A stretch of DNA of 64,000 bases from Kitagawia praeruptora. Its lineage: Eukaryota > Streptophyta > Magnoliopsida > Apiales > Apiaceae. Below are positions 1 to 12,752 of the stretch, piece by piece. The notes beneath the pieces are model-generated. The model did no database searches. It worked only from the letters and a program-made list of their open reading frames with translations, and had not been told where the DNA came from. Where the stretch lies: NCBI GenBank assembly GCA_037693485.1, contig CM075350.1:117677001-117741000 (forward strand), read 5' to 3'. The position numbers and the translations under genes were made by a program. How positions within the stretch are numbered: position 1 is the first letter of the stretch; the number at the start of each line of letters is the position of its first letter.

Positions 1-852
1 AAACCCGTATATGGGCATGTTTGTAGGGGTCAACTGAGAGTCGTTGTACCCCATCTTCACAAATGCATCATGAAACAAAATATCCACAGAAGCTCCATTG
101 TCTATCAAGACTCGTTTTACTTCTGAGTTTCCAATCACAGGAGTTATGACCAGCGGGTCGTCATGGGGGAACTTCACCCCTTCCAAGTCTGAATCATCGA
201 AACCAATTACCATCTCAGTTTTAGCACGCTTCGGGGCCTCTCCCACAATGTGCATTACTTCTCTAGCATAAGCCTTTCGAGAATTCTTAGTTGTGCCAGC
301 TGATGTCGGGCCTCCCCAGATCATGTTGATAACTGCCCTTCGGGGCTGTGGATTGCGGTCATGGTTGTCATCCCTCATGTTATTATCTCTCCTGTCATTG
401 TCCCTTCTTTGGTTCCCACGGTCATCACCCTTGGTGAACTGACTTAGTTTTCCTCTTCGTATCAAGAACTCAATCTCATCCTTGAGTTGCCTACAATCGT
501 CGGTGTCATGTCCCACATCTTTATTGAACCTGTAGTACTGATCCTTGTTCCGCTTGGCTGGGTCTCCCCTAAGTGGCTTCGGCCATCGGAAGTCCTTTTC
601 CTTTTCAATGTCCAACAGGATCTGACTTCGTGGAGCATTAAGCCTGGCATACTCGGAAAACCTTGGACCCGAGCTCTTTTTTGGAGCAGATTCAGAGTCT
701 CTGCTAGTTCGGGGATACTTGTCCCTAGCGTCGTACTCTTGTTCTTGCTTCCGCTTGTTGTTCCCTCCATTGCCCAATGCGGCTTCCTTTTTCATGCTGT
801 CCTCAACTTTTATATACTTGTCTGCCCTCCGTTGGAGTTCATCCATGCTTTC
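1..852 (-). pseudogene. Gag C-terminus and start of aspartic protease, out of frame with gag
   Basis: The minus strand is open for 284 codons from 852 to the window edge, in a different frame from the upstream gag. It continues gag (a charged linker, then a zinc-knuckle-like stretch near 488-545 that keeps GHDTDDC but has lost the first Cys). It then enters a retroviral-type aspartic protease whose active-site segment reads VLIDNGASVDILF near 75-110. The D-N-G triad in place of D-S/T-G is common in this lineage. The frame change lies at the run of seven G at 854-860. The protein continues beyond the window. Confidence 0.75.
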
Positions 853-2047
853 AGGGGGGGTGTTTTGCCAGCGACCTCTTAAAAAAGAGATCCGTGGTTC
901 CGTGCTGCAAGGCTACCATAGCCACCTTATTTTCCAAATCAGTGATGTTCAGGGTCTCCTTAGTGAATCGCTTGATATAATCCCTCAGGTTCTCGTTCTT
1001 TCCCTGTACTACATACATAAGGGATGCAGAGCTTTTCTCATGAATTCTTCCGCTAATGAATTGACTGACAAAAGCGGTACTCAACTCCTTGAAAGAGCTA
1101 ATCGAGTTTGGAGGTAAACGACTATACCAACGTTGCGCCATGCCCGACAGGGTTTGGGGAAACGCCCTACACTTAAGGGCGTCGTTAGCAGGCTGCAGTA
1201 ACAATGCGCTCGTAAACGTTCTCACATGAGTTGCGGGATCCCCCGTTCCATCATAAGCTTTGATTGTGGGCATCTTAAACTTTCGGGAGATATGTGCGTT
1301 CATCACCTCCTCAGTGAATGGAGGGGTTGGATCATCAAGATCTCCTTGTAGCATCAGGTCTTTGGGGTTACTCTTGGGGAGTTCCACCCTTGTAGTCCCT
1401 CTGGTTGGGGCTTCAGCCCTTCGGCGTCTCCTTGAAGACCTCTCCAAATCTATGAAGGGAATCCCTCCTGAAGTCGGAGGAGGTCGAGTCTGATTAGGGT
1501 TCTGTCTTTCTTGCTCCCTTGCTTGGTCGTCCTTCAGCTTCTGAATCTTGGCTTCATAAGCCTTAATTCTCTCTGCAATTGTTGAAGGGAGTCCATCGTG
1601 AGTAGTTTGAGTTCTTCCTCGAGGTTCTTTACTTGTACATCGCCTCCTTGGAGCTTCATCACGCTCGTAATCATCGTCAGAAGATGACTCATCCGTATAA
1701 GGACCAGAAAAATCGTGATAATCTCGATCTCGGATATACAGGGCATGACCACTTGATCCAGCTCCTTGAGTAGGAGGGTAGTTAGGCAGCCCGTACATCG
1801 GATTGGTGCTTATGGGGAGATCTGTAGTGTGGATCTGAACCCCTCGTGGAGGGTTGTTGGGATCTACAATCAAGGAAGAAATCCCCACCCGAAGGGGGTT
1901 AGTCCCTGGATTTGTGTGGATGATCGGAGGTAGCGTACTCTCAACATGGGAAGTCGTCCCTAGTGGTTGAGAAACTTGATACGGAACGATAGTCCCGGAT
2001 GTTGCGATTGGCTCTGTAATTGCTGGTGTCCTTCGTGTGTTAACCAT
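851..2047 (-). CDS. gag: Gag polyprotein, N-terminal part (Ty3/gypsy)
   Basis: This is an open frame of 398 codons starting with MVNTRRTP, 14 bp after the PBS. Residues 1 to about 230 are low-complexity, rich in P, T, S and charged residues. Residues about 250-395 are a retrotransposon gag domain, with a YDGTGDP motif, an AQRWYSRLPP-like segment and a phase of conserved hydrophobics ending in FFKRSLAK. Gag would form the cytoplasmic virus-like particle. The frame ends at a TGA created at a run of seven G (plus-strand 854-860), after which gag sequence continues in another frame, so this copy looks frameshifted. There is no evidence of a functional shift site. Confidence 0.85.
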   Translation of the reverse strand: MVNTRRTPAITEPIATSGTIVPYQVSQPLGTTSHVESTLPPIIHTNPGTNPLRVGISSLIVDPNNPPRGVQIHTTDLPISTNPMYGLPNYPPTQGAGSSGHALYIRDRDYHDFSGPYTDESSSDDDYERDEAPRRRCTSKEPRGRTQTTHDGLPSTIAERIKAYEAKIQKLKDDQAREQERQNPNQTRPPPTSGGIPFIDLERSSRRRRRAEAPTRGTTRVELPKSNPKDLMLQGDLDDPTPPFTEEVMNAHISRKFKMPTIKAYDGTGDPATHVRTFTSALLLQPANDALKCRAFPQTLSGMAQRWYSRLPPNSISSFKELSTAFVSQFISGRIHEKSSASLMYVVQGKNENLRDYIKRFTKETLNITDLENKVAMVALQHGTTDLFFKRSLAKHPP

Positions 2048-2060
2048 GGTTGATGTTTCC

Positions 2061-2078
2061 TTCCCACAGACGGCGCCA
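2061..2078 (-). promoter_or_regulatory. Primer-binding site, tRNA-Asp-like
   Basis: Read on the minus strand this is TGGCGCCGTCTGTGGGAA, immediately inside the LTR and 14 bp before the gag start codon. The TGGCGCC core is the classic plant tRNA-Asp-type PBS of Athila/Tat elements. Confidence 0.75.
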
Positions 2079-2080
2079 AA

Positions 2081-2494
2081 TGTTGTGGAATAAAAACTAG
2101 GTTACAATTGTTACGGTTAGGGTTTGAGTTTTTAATGCTAGGGTTCGTGAGCTTCGTGCTTTAATGGCTGCTTCTGCGTTCGAGACTTAAACGGTCCTCA
2201 CAGAATGGCTACGTATCTCTGTATTAAGAGAATCCCTAGAATTATGGCAGGAGTCGGAGACTTGGTGGGCAAGCCATCGCCTTGAGGAAGGTTCTGGACT
2301 CCTTCCTTGTGGGAGTAAGTTCCCATATCGAATTCTGTGCCTTGGAGGCTAAGTTTGGGTAGGAATAGTATCCTTATTTGACTCTTATTGCTGAGCTGGT
2401 TATATCCTTAATATTAATTACGAAATTAATATTTAATTTGGGCCCATCTGGTGGGCCCCACGTTTGGACCAAACTAGGTCTAATTAATGCAACA
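2081..2494 (-). repeat. 5' LTR of the left-edge gypsy element
   Basis: The LTR is bounded on the plus strand by TGTTG at 2081 and CAACA at 2490-2494, a perfect inverted terminal pair, and it sits 2 bp from the PBS. Its length would be 414 bp. The outer boundary is inferred from the inverted ends only, because the partner LTR and target-site duplication are outside the window. A slightly longer LTR ending near 2528 is possible. Confidence 0.55.
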
Positions 2495-2674
2495 TTAATG
2501 ATATTTTTAGGGCTTATTTTTAGCCCATATCAATAGTAAAACAAATTTTGAATAATTTTGAATATTTTATTAAAATTAATACCAACTCATTTTATAATTT
2601 AAATAAATGAATTACGAATCCATACATACAAAAAAAGTTAAAAGTAATTTTGAGTTATGATATAAAAAGAATCA

Positions 2675-2679
2675 TATAC
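2675..2679. other. Target-site duplication TATAC, left
   Basis: TATAC directly precedes the TG end of the complex and matches 18780-18784 exactly. A 5-bp duplication is the normal size for LTR retrotransposons. Confidence 0.85.
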
Positions 2680-5600
2680 TGTAACACCCCCAGATCCAGG
2701 GTCAGGGATCTGGTTGTTACGGTCTCAATATCCAACCACAAAACCAACATAATTTAAATTACAACCTTGTGACCCAAAACAACAACATAAAACACACCCG
2801 TTATAGTCCCAGAGATGAAATCAGAGTAACCAACAATATTATTAATCCCAAGTGTGAGTTCTTACAACCCAAAGAATTACAATTGTACAATTACATACTC
2901 TTTGCCATCCATCAATAGATACCATAATATAAATACATTTGAGGCTCAATTGCTAACAACTAGCCTACCAGTAGTTGCATCCTCAACAAAGGTAGCCAAG
3001 ACCTTAGCGGTAAACCTCTGACGGTTGACACCTGCTCACGCTGTGTGCGCCTTGCGCGGCCATCTGATCTAGCTGTTGTTGTGATATAAATAAATAAAGC
3101 AAGGGTGAGCAATAGCCCACCAGAAATATAATTGAACAGTGATAATATATGACAGTCCAAAATATCTTTGAAACCATATGCCATGCATTAACGATGTAGT
3201 ACCAATATAAGGTATGAGATGAAGTTACAAGGTAACTCAAAAATATATTTGTTTTGAATAAATATCTGCTATGCAAAAGATAAGCAAGATATTCTCAATT
3301 ATCATAAAAGAGGAACTTGCAGGAAAAATATTGCAATTCCGGTTACAACACTTTTTCACCTTGCCAACACCAACAGTGTTGTAGAAATTTCTCACTTTTA
3401 GAAGATGAACTAATACGGGAGCATTGCCGCGCCAGATGCCCTGACGTTTACGATGATCAGTCGTATGTCATGCATCTCATCAGTCGTTCTCTACATGTAG
3501 AAGGTAGCTCCGACGGAATTACTTATCTACCGCCCTCTGGAACTCCTCAGCCAACGGTGGGGCTATTGCTGGACCGGCGCCACTCGGCCACTTACGCGTC
3601 TCCTAGTTCGAATATCATCCATGACTCTGAAACGTAAAGTTCGTTCCCCAAGTGTAACACTTGTTGATAGGACTCCACAAAGTAGTCGTATCTAATTGGA
3701 AAGGAAAATTCACCAATATTTCCCAAGCTGATGCTTGTTAATGGATATAAACTTGTTACATCAATCATACCCCTCGAGCGTTGAGGAGGTAACCAAAAGA
3801 CTCATATCGATGCTTGAAAGAATCAAGATGTGAGTGACAAGATAGTTTTAGCAAGTATAGGACCGGGCAGTCCAATAAATAACATCTCCAAGTGAGGTCC
3901 CCTTATATAATTTTTGGAAGTTGAGCGAGTATTTAAATCTTCTTATAAGATAGATTTAAACGAAAATAAAGTTTTAGGAACCTCCCCTTGATAAAATAGT
4001 CATAAAAGACTTCGAAATATTTTACATAATATCTGAAGGTGAAGGATAACCTTTGAATAATATAAATCATTACAAAAAGAATTCAAAAGAATTTTATTAA
4101 ATATTCCAAGAATATTTATTAAGTCAATAATAATTACGGAATATTATTAAATCATAATATTGCTCGTAAGTAATCCTCGAATGAATATATAGAATTATTT
4201 ATTAAATAAATCTCTTCTTAAATGAATATTTAAAATAATATTCATTGAATAAATAAACTTAAATAAATATTTAAGATAATATTTACTGAATAAATCAAAC
4301 CTTAAATGAATATTTGAAAATAATATTCATTTAACAAATAACTTTCCAAATGAATATCCAAATAATATTCATTAAACAAATAATATTCTAACTGAATATC
4401 CCAAAATAATATTCATTTAACAAATAATATTCTAAATGAATATCCGAATAATATTCATTTAGTAATCAAAACTTTAAAGGAATATTCGAAGTAATATTCC
4501 TTGAGTAAATAGAACTTCCAATGAATATTTTAAAATAATATTCATTAAGTAAATCAAACCTTAAATGAACATTCGAAAGTAATATTCATTAAATAAATAA
4601 AGATCAAATGAATATTCCAAATAATAATAAGTAAGCCAAATGAATATTTGGGAATGATATTCGTTAACCAAATAACTCTAATGAATATTCAAAATAATAT
4701 TCATTAACTAAATATCTCCAATGAATGATCAAAATAATATTCATTAAATAAATGACATTCTAAATGAATATTAAAATAATATTCATTAAATATTCCTTCA
4801 CTGAGGTAATGCTCAAATAACGTTCCTCGAAAGATTCGTAATCGAATAAAAATCCTCGAAGTAATAAATTTGTCGCTGGGATCCCTCCGGGTTTCCACGA
4901 CTATTTATATATTACAAAATACCGACTCCCGGTCTATATTTGAAGTATGAATATCATACGCCCTTCGCTAAGGGTCTTAACCAAACAATCCGGCTTATAA
5001 CTGATATTTCATATATAGTCTATAAGCCGATATCAATTCAGGGAACAAGTAATTCAATATTAACTTGAAAGTAGGCATGCATTCTATGGCATATGTATAA
5101 AACAATCATCATATATATTATCACAACAACAGTTCCAAGTATTGGAAACTTGCCTGAGAATCGAGTGCGGGTAGGGGTAATGTGTCCCGGGTCAGCTCGA
5201 CGATCTATAAACAATCAGAATATTTAAGATTAATTACTTAACGCTTCTTAAAAGGCTAAGTATAAACTCCACTTAAATCGAAATGTGCTTTCGAGTTATC
5301 TCGTTACGTCTCTTTTAGTGTAACTCTTTTTATCACCGATATGATCCGACATTCATTCGTTATCAAGACATGTCATCATGCTTATACTTGGTATATACTT
5401 AAGTCGTATAAGTTCTAAGGTCGGTCGTTTACGAATCAAGATTATACCTCGAGTGTTATTGCCCGTTTTCTAAGTTATAACCAAAGTCATACTTTTAAGG
5501 GGTTCGTTCGCGTTTAACCTCGATTCAAACATTTTTATAAAATCGGAAAACGATCCATTCGACATGTGGTTTTCTCCCACACCTTCCTTTTTACCTCTAA

Positions 5601-7390
5601 TATTTAATTAATAAGATTCGCCACTGATTAAACGACATTTAAGGGAATCAATTTCAATTACGAACTTTCGATTACGGTTTCGAACCTCTTTTACGAATTT
5701 AATCATAACTCCTCAACCGTAAGTCCATTTCATACGATCTTTATATCAAAACGAAGCTTATAACATAATATAGCTTATCATGGCAGATTACCAAGCTAGG
5801 CAGTGAGTTTTATCTACTGTCAAATTCGGATTTCAAGATTAAACGAAAATCGGGCATTACGACGGCTATAAATCGAACGTTCTACTAATCGTAACACTAA
5901 AACCAAGCCACACCGAGCATACCATACATCTCATAATCATATTATCCATCTTACAAGTCCAACATCCACTGACCTTAACAACATACTCATCAAATTACAT
6001 AGATCAACTCAAATCACTAACTAATCATGCTTATAGTCATGCTAACACCCTAACTACACTAAATCATCAAGAACATGCATAGTCTCAAAGTAAGATCTAG
6101 GGTTTCAAGATCATTATACCTTCTTGAGGGTGTGATATGGCCTTACAAAGCTTTGTGTGGTCCTTGCCTAGCCTTAATGAACCTAAGATCAACCAAAGAA
6201 ACATGAAAATCAAAGTTAATTCTTGAAGAACACTATTCATCCTCCTCTTTAATGATTTTTTTGAAAATGGAAAAAGAAGAGATTGAAGCTAGGATTTTGA
6301 GGAGATCATTTATATGAAATGTAAGACTCACCATAATTATTACAAGATCAAAAGATGGTTGGAAGTAGGGTTTTGGTTTTTGAATTAATGAAATAGCCGA
6401 ATGGGGTTGTTCTTGATGGGGGGAGAGAATTGTTTTGTTTATTTGATTTTCTTTGATTTAATTCTCATCCACTCTCATCCACTTACACATAATATCTTTG
6501 TATAAAGCTACTTTAATAAAGTTGTGAAGTGTTGGATGAGGAAACACCATGACAAGTGTTGATCTTTGGTGGTGTTTAGGCTAACCAAGTGGTTTGATTT
6601 GCTAAGTACTAGTTTGATCCCTAGATATGTTGGTTACTTATATAACTAATTGGTTTGTAGATATTTTCCTTTGCACATGCATGCATCTTGCTTCCTCTGC
6701 TTGATTCTTTGTCCGTTTGTTGCTCAATTCATTGATCGTTCGAGGGAATAACTCATTCGTTTCTAGTTAGGGTTTTACCGGAAACCTTCTTAATAATTCT
6801 ATCACCATTTCCATCTTTCATTATAATCCTCCAATTAATATTCCTCAAATATTAAATATTAAATCCTTAATATATCAGTGTCTAGGGAGAATCTCGGAGA
6901 AAATGAAAGTGCTGTTTTTCAGAATCCGACCGTCTTTACATACACTTATTTTCCCCTCGGATCACTAATACGAATTCAGAAATCCGTTCCGGATACCGGA
7001 TATAGCATTATTATAATAATATTCCAAATTCCACCAAAATCACTATTCATCACTTATTTTTATTTAATTCCTATAATTAGGAAAATGAACCTGGTTCACC
7101 CTCGAGTGTTCCTTAACCTTTTTACGGAACCGCTGGGCTTATAATAGATATTGATTTGGATGACACAAGAATAATCTTACTTGGAGTAATCTTCTCATAT
7201 TCTTAGGAGATAGATCATTCTTATCTATGTTGTCAACCAAAGGTATTCTGCATGACATATAATAATTGAATCCAAATCCATTCCATTCATTAAATAGACA
7301 GTCGCTACATCGCAGTCATAACCACTATTCATTCCCATATTATTACATAATAAAAAGTTTTAATTCTACCCAAAAATCTGGGTTCTTACA
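2680..7390 (-). repeat. LTR (3' copy), 4711 bp
   Basis: This copy runs from TGTAACACCC to GGTTCTTACA on the plus strand. It is nearly identical to the copy at 12753-17472: reading line by line I see about nine substitutions and one 9-bp indel (extra bases in the other copy near 13721). It contains a tandem array of palindromic units at 4219-4796. Small ORFs inside it, on either strand, have no recognisable product. Confidence 0.92.
4219..4796. repeat. Tandem array of about 14 palindromic units, about 42 bp each
   Basis: Each unit has the form AATGAATAT, 5-12 bp of A/T-rich spacer, then ATATTCATT, followed by a variable linker such as AAATAAATA or AACAAATAA. Individual units are imperfect inverted repeats able to fold as hairpins of about 9-10 bp. 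I count about 14 units with unit-to-unit divergence, including one with GGAATATTC arms and one with a lost right arm. The same array recurs in the second LTR. Confidence 0.8.
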
Positions 7391-7403
7391 GTCTCCCCTC
7401 CTT
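7391..7403 (-). promoter_or_regulatory. Polypurine tract (plus-strand primer site)
   Basis: The minus strand reads AAGGAGGGGAGAC immediately before the LTR start TGTAAGAACCC. This is the expected position and composition of a PPT, and it agrees with the PBS in giving a minus-strand element. Confidence 0.85.
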
Positions 7404-10400
7404 AAAAGGATTCCGTCCCGGAATCAAGTAGAAGACAATTGGGTACTTGTTGGTTATTTCGCTTTCCAATTCTCTGGTCGATCCTTACACATTCCCATCT
7501 TTCTAAAGCACATCATACTGGTGTTACAACACACCCTTTATCCGTTCTACCAATTCTTTGATACTTTAGCATAACACATCATCCGGTAAACGCTCTTGTC
7601 CGTTCTTATACTATTAACCTTATTGGTACGTGCAGTGACTTCGGTATCACTAAGGCGCTACGAATTCCGGAGATAACCTCACTCGTAATTTTTGCAATTT
7701 CCTGATCGCTTTAATCTTCGCAATCTCGATGTATATATATTTAGGTGGAAAAATTTATCGAGAGATCACTGTGATCAATGAACATTTGTTACATTGCATA
7801 GCTAGTACAGAAGGGGGCCAGCCTCTAGTACTTGACAAGCAATTAAACAATTAATGGCATTCCACTTAGACTCCTATCACACAGACAGAGAGTCACGTAG
7901 TAGTACCTCCCCTCCTTAAAGGGTTGTTCTTCTCAATTTAGAGGAAAATAAATAAGGGATATTAAAAGGAAAGAATTTCAGAGAATTATATAAGAAGATT
8001 TTCATGATTGTCAGAATATCATACTCAGAATTTACCTCTGAACTATAGAGGTTTATTAGGGAAGAAAGTAATCGTATTCGTATCAAATACTACTTTATCG
8101 TAATCTCACATATCACATGTCCTTGTTTCTCTGTCCATCGTTCTATGGACCTATACTCTTGTTTGATATTAGCATTACTTACTTTTGGAAAATCCTTCAT
8201 CTCAGAGTTGAGGCACTTGTCACCTTTATTCAATACGTGTTACACGTTTGGGGCCAAATTTTCCTTTGTTCAGTCATCTAGATTTCACTTTTTCATTTCA
8301 TGAGTCTCTTTATTACTCAGTCAATCTATTTCATATTTTCTCGAATTTTCCAAACTTATTAAGGAGTCAATTTGTATGTCATTTATGTTTCTAATTCCAA
8401 CGTTCCGTTTTGGCCAATACTTTGCCCTGTTAATTCCATACTTTTCTCGCTTCATTACTGGAGCTTCTCATGAGTCCGCATATCTAACTTTCTTATTAAT
8501 CCTCAACTCTTCATTCATCTCAATCAGTTGTTTATCTTCATTTCTACTATAATCATTCTATGAACCATCATAGCCTAATCATTTATTTCAAATATCCCGT
8601 CGTTCCAGAAATTACACCATCCGAAATAAACCTGGATGATTTCTCTAACTTAGATTCAATTCGACATTTCCACAGTCGTTACCACCTAATTTCTCAGAAG
8701 GATCATCATCGTTTATCGTTTACGCAGTGCTTTAATAACTAAGCATCATAATTGTCAGTTCAAGATCCTCTAGGAAAACAAAATAATCACTATTTCCTAT
8801 CCATAAGGAACGCTTCCTGAACTGGACGTAGATATTACATGAAGCAGATAAAATTGCAGGAAAGCTTCCAGCATCGCAGCTGGAACAGGCTGGTGAGATT
8901 ATTAATCATATATCTCCGGTAGAAGACTAAAAGCTTAGCGGTTTGCCTAATCGCTTGCCAACCTCATAATTCTCTATCTTGTTTGCACAGAAATACACCA
9001 ACATAAACTTGCTTGTCATTCATTATCGTGCCATTTGGCTTATCAGTATTGTACCCTCTCTATTTCTGGTCATTTACTACCAATTCATTGTTACTTAACC
9101 TCCCCTCTCTCTTTCCAAAGAAAAGGCGAGTCTCTTGGGGAATTTGGTCTGGTCTGTCGTAGAGCCTCCTAATGTCGGTAATGTGCTACCGGCAACATCA
9201 AGAATCGAATCTTTACTTAAACTATCCTTATAATTGATCCTGACACAATCATTAGACGGGATGTAACTTCCTCTACCACATTATGACCATCGAGGTCCTT
9301 ACATTATCATTCTATTTCTTTGGTATGAGCATTTATACTTACTCCCCTATACTTAAAGTGTCGGCCACCTCGTTGGCCTTTCCTGATTATAATAATTTCT
9401 TGAGATCCATGTTTTCTGGATCTATTCCAACTCAGGGTGGAAGCATTCTCCCTTAAATTCTGCTGAATGAGAGAAAGCATCTATCAGTCTTTTCCAAAAG
9501 TCATTGCTCCCACCTTTCTAGTGCGATCTTGACTACAGGTACTCCAAATCATACCTAGGATATTTCCTTACTTAACTCCCTTCTTGTTTTTTTTTTTTTT
9601 TTGGATAATCTCAACCTTATTGGTTCAATCCATACCTTCTCATGGTTTCTTACATGCCTCATCCGACCTCATTATTATTATATCATACATTCTCTACCCA
9701 ACTTCCCTTATAAGGTTTCTTAGGTCATCCTTATTATTCCTCCTGTATCTTCCGGGTACAGGGTATACCAAACATCATCAATCAATTCTATAACAATTCT
9801 GTCTATATACTTTTTGAGACTCCTTTCCACAATTCCTTATAGGTTATTGACACCTTGGTCTATTCATTTATATCATCTGATTTCACAATGTCTATTGTTA
9901 GGGGTGATGCTATTCTTTGTGCATCCCCCAGGGTTCGTCTTAATATATGGACATTCTATGCTCAATTCTAGTTTCAAGGAATACTTATATCCTGTACTTG
10001 GCAATTCAATCATATATCCTTAATAAGGGTCTCTTTTAATCATTCTCATCTTGATAGTCTATAGGTAGACTAATGCTAACCTCTTCTTTCCAACGAATGT
10101 TAGTCTATATGATCTTCCAAAAGACAACACATGTCTATCTGCTCTTTCTTACAGAACTTGGTAATGGTAGCAAGGATGTTCTGGAAGATATTGGTCGTGT
10201 TCAACGTGAATCTCTTAATGCCTAATGCTCTTTTTGAGGACACTAAGCTTCAGATAACATTTATGCATCATAGTGCACTAACTTTGGTAATTTTCGTAAC
10301 TTTTCAGTGGTCACTACCCTCAATCCTGATACGTCCATGGTATATATATAAATCCATCATCCTGTATCTCAATTCATTTTATATCAAAAGCCCTCGCGGT

Positions 10401-12731
10401 TGGCACTTGATTAGAAGCACCCCGCTTTGTCCTTACATTGTTGATTCAGTCACTTGATAATCCTTAGTGACTTGGCCCCAATGGCCATGCTAAAATATGT
10501 GAGTTTAGGGGTCGGCTAATAGCATTACTTTTCTAGCAATTGCTGGCATAGTGCCTTCTACTTTGATACCTTTTGATCTTTTCAAAATTTTACTCCATAT
10601 AAGTCTCACTTGACTTCTCGGTACCGTCTCCGGTCACCTTTCCTTTATTTTTATCATTTCAACTTCTCTTATCAATTTCACGTACCACGTAAGCTTAACA
10701 CTTCTAGCATAACAACCTTTTCATTTTAGTCAATCCCGGAATTTCTCAGTCCGGCCTGTTTCTTAATTACATTTCCCTTTTTCCTTCAAATCTCAACTTC
10801 ATAATTTTATCCCTATAATCAGTCATAATAATCGGGGTCTGTCTACCAGCCTGCATAGCGGCTATCCTACCCAATCCGTAGGGTTCGCTCCAGTTTCCAT
10901 TCTCTTCGGTGACGTATTCAGATAATCAGTAAGACAAGGTTTGCCAGAATTCGTCGAATTCCTTTCCAGGATTAGGGAAATTTCAGTTAATCTATTCACC
11001 TACTAATAACATGCCACATCTTCCCGATACATATTCGTCCTATTAGTCGATACTACCAAATGCCAGTCTTCTTAACAACTAGTCTCAGAAGGAACACTAC
11101 CGTCGGGGTTAGTCGTTCCTCAACCTTGGCACTACCAAGGCCATCCGAATCCGATGAACTGCGCTGTCTAAATGTATTCGAAATTACGCTGTCGTGCTGC
11201 ATAAGCGCAGACCTATACTTATATGAGTTGCATCATAATACCTCCCAAAGTTTCCTTCTTTCATTAGGCAACGCCAACCCTGGTCATCACCAACTTTACC
11301 TTTAGCTCCAGGAAGATCTTCTCACGTTTATCTTGTCCATTCAAACTTTTATTCTTACAATAAGTCGGGTTACGGGACTACACTTTCTGTAAAGTCCTGA
11401 GCAAATCTTTGGTAGTACCTTGTGAATTTTATGAAATTTCTCACCTTTGTCAGTGTGGTTGGCCAATCTCTATTTGAAACTGTCTTTAACTTGGTAGGGC
11501 CGACCAACACTATTATTATTGATCATGTGTCCTATTGCTGGACTTCATTTTGCCAAAACTCTTATTTCGAGAACATGTCCTACACCTGTTCTTTCAGGTT
11601 GCATCTAAAAGCATTCTCAATTACATCTCAACCACTGCTCGCCTTGTCTAATCCATTTATGATTCAGTGTCAGAATAAACTTAAGGTAACTACCATAATC
11701 CATTCAAGGAAAAGAAAGAATTTAATATTCTTCTGAATCACATGCATCTAATGTTTCTGGTTCATCATTACACTGAATTGAACTGAACTTATAATTGGTT
11801 CCTGACAATAGCCTTATTACTAGTTTATCACAGACTCACTGGTCTTCTCCTCTTGTGGGTTCTGAGATCATTGTCTCACTTACTACTTTCTTATATTCTT
11901 TATCCATTCAGGCTATCACCTTCCATTATCTTTACTTTCTAGGCTGATCCATTCATAAAATGGACATCTCACTGGATAAACCACCTCATCAATCTCAATT
12001 GACTTTATAAATTATAACCTAGGAAATCTGCCTTCTCATGGCGAATTATCATTAATAAGATTCACACTAATCCATTTATCAAATAATGTGGCACTTGCTG
12101 CCTCTATCTTAACTACTCCTGGAGACTCTGCTCCTTGTCCTCTATTGTTGTCTTTGATAATCATGCATCATTCTCGCTCTTTTCTCATTATTCTGAAAGT
12201 CTCTAAGGATCCTTACCTAACCCCATATAAGATCTCAAGTAATTCCTCAAATCCATCTTACTTGCTGGTACTTCATCCGGCAGTCCAGCTATGAATCCAA
12301 TACTCATCTTTAGTTCACTTAATAATATCTCAGTTCTTTACGCTCACTGCTCTGAGCACTATACCTTAACTCCTACAGTTTCTTTGGCTGTAGCCCTTAT
12401 TTCCTTAAGGGTAAAGTCCTTATACTTATCAATATTCTCCTCCTCTGATGGAACCTCTTCCGGGTCCTCAGTAGAGTACTCTATCGAATCCACCATCCGA
12501 TCTTCAACATTAAAACAAGCATCATTGTGTTACTGCTCGTAATTCCCAAGGTCTGTCGCCTTACTAGTCGATACAAGAACGAGCTAAGTTACTATCATGA
12601 TACTTTAGGGTTCCCATAAGGGTTTTATATGTCAATACTACATTATGTAGTCTGACTATGAACTTGGCAAGAGTTCTTATTATCTTAATGAATTTATTGT
12701 TTTAACGTCGCGTCATCTCTGGGATTTATAA

Positions 12732-12748
12732 CGCTCTCTCTAATACCA
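12732..12748 (-). promoter_or_regulatory. Primer-binding site, initiator-Met tRNA type
   Basis: The minus strand reads TGGTATTAGAGAGAGCG, 4 bp inside the middle LTR. The canonical plant initiator-Met PBS begins TGGTATCAGAG, so one C-to-T change is present. Confidence 0.75.
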
Positions 12749-12752
12749 TTTC

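Larger units (their letters stand above)
1..2494 (-). mobile_element. Ty3/gypsy LTR retrotransposon, 5' part (Tat-like), cut by window edge
   Basis: On the minus strand the order is LTR, primer-binding site, gag and the start of protease, which is the 5' half of a gypsy element. The rest of pol and the other LTR lie left of the window. The PBS (TGGCGCCGTCTGTGGGAA) is of the tRNA-Asp-like type used by plant Tat/Athila lineages, and the gag style (long disordered N-terminus, then a retrotransposon gag domain) fits Tat/Retand-like elements. Lineage is inferred; no reverse transcriptase is visible to confirm it. Confidence 0.8.
7391..12752 (-). pseudogene. Decayed gag-pol interior of the long-LTR gypsy element
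   Basis: This 5.4 kb interior has no ORF over about 110 codons on either strand. At its 3' end (7420-7530) the minus strand aligns codon by codon with the integrase C-terminus at 57294-57614, but with Trp codons turned into stops and other G-to-A changes. Near the PBS (12400-12520) a short open stretch rich in Glu and Asp (STEDPEEVPSEEE) may be the remains of the gag start. It also shares short diverged blocks with 62100-62800. I see no intact protease, RT or integrase motif. Confidence 0.7.

Noticed and set aside
3004..3637. ORFs of 74-106 codons in the 4.7 kb LTRs (also at 13033-13710)
   Set aside because: They recur only because the LTR is duplicated, have no family features and overlap on both strands.
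4219..4796. CRISPR-like array
   Set aside because: The repeats are imperfect palindromes in a plant LTR with no unique spacers.
6878..7574. 88- and 102-codon plus-strand ORFs near the LTR end (also 16960-17656)
   Set aside because: They cross the LTR boundary and run antisense to the element; chance open frames.
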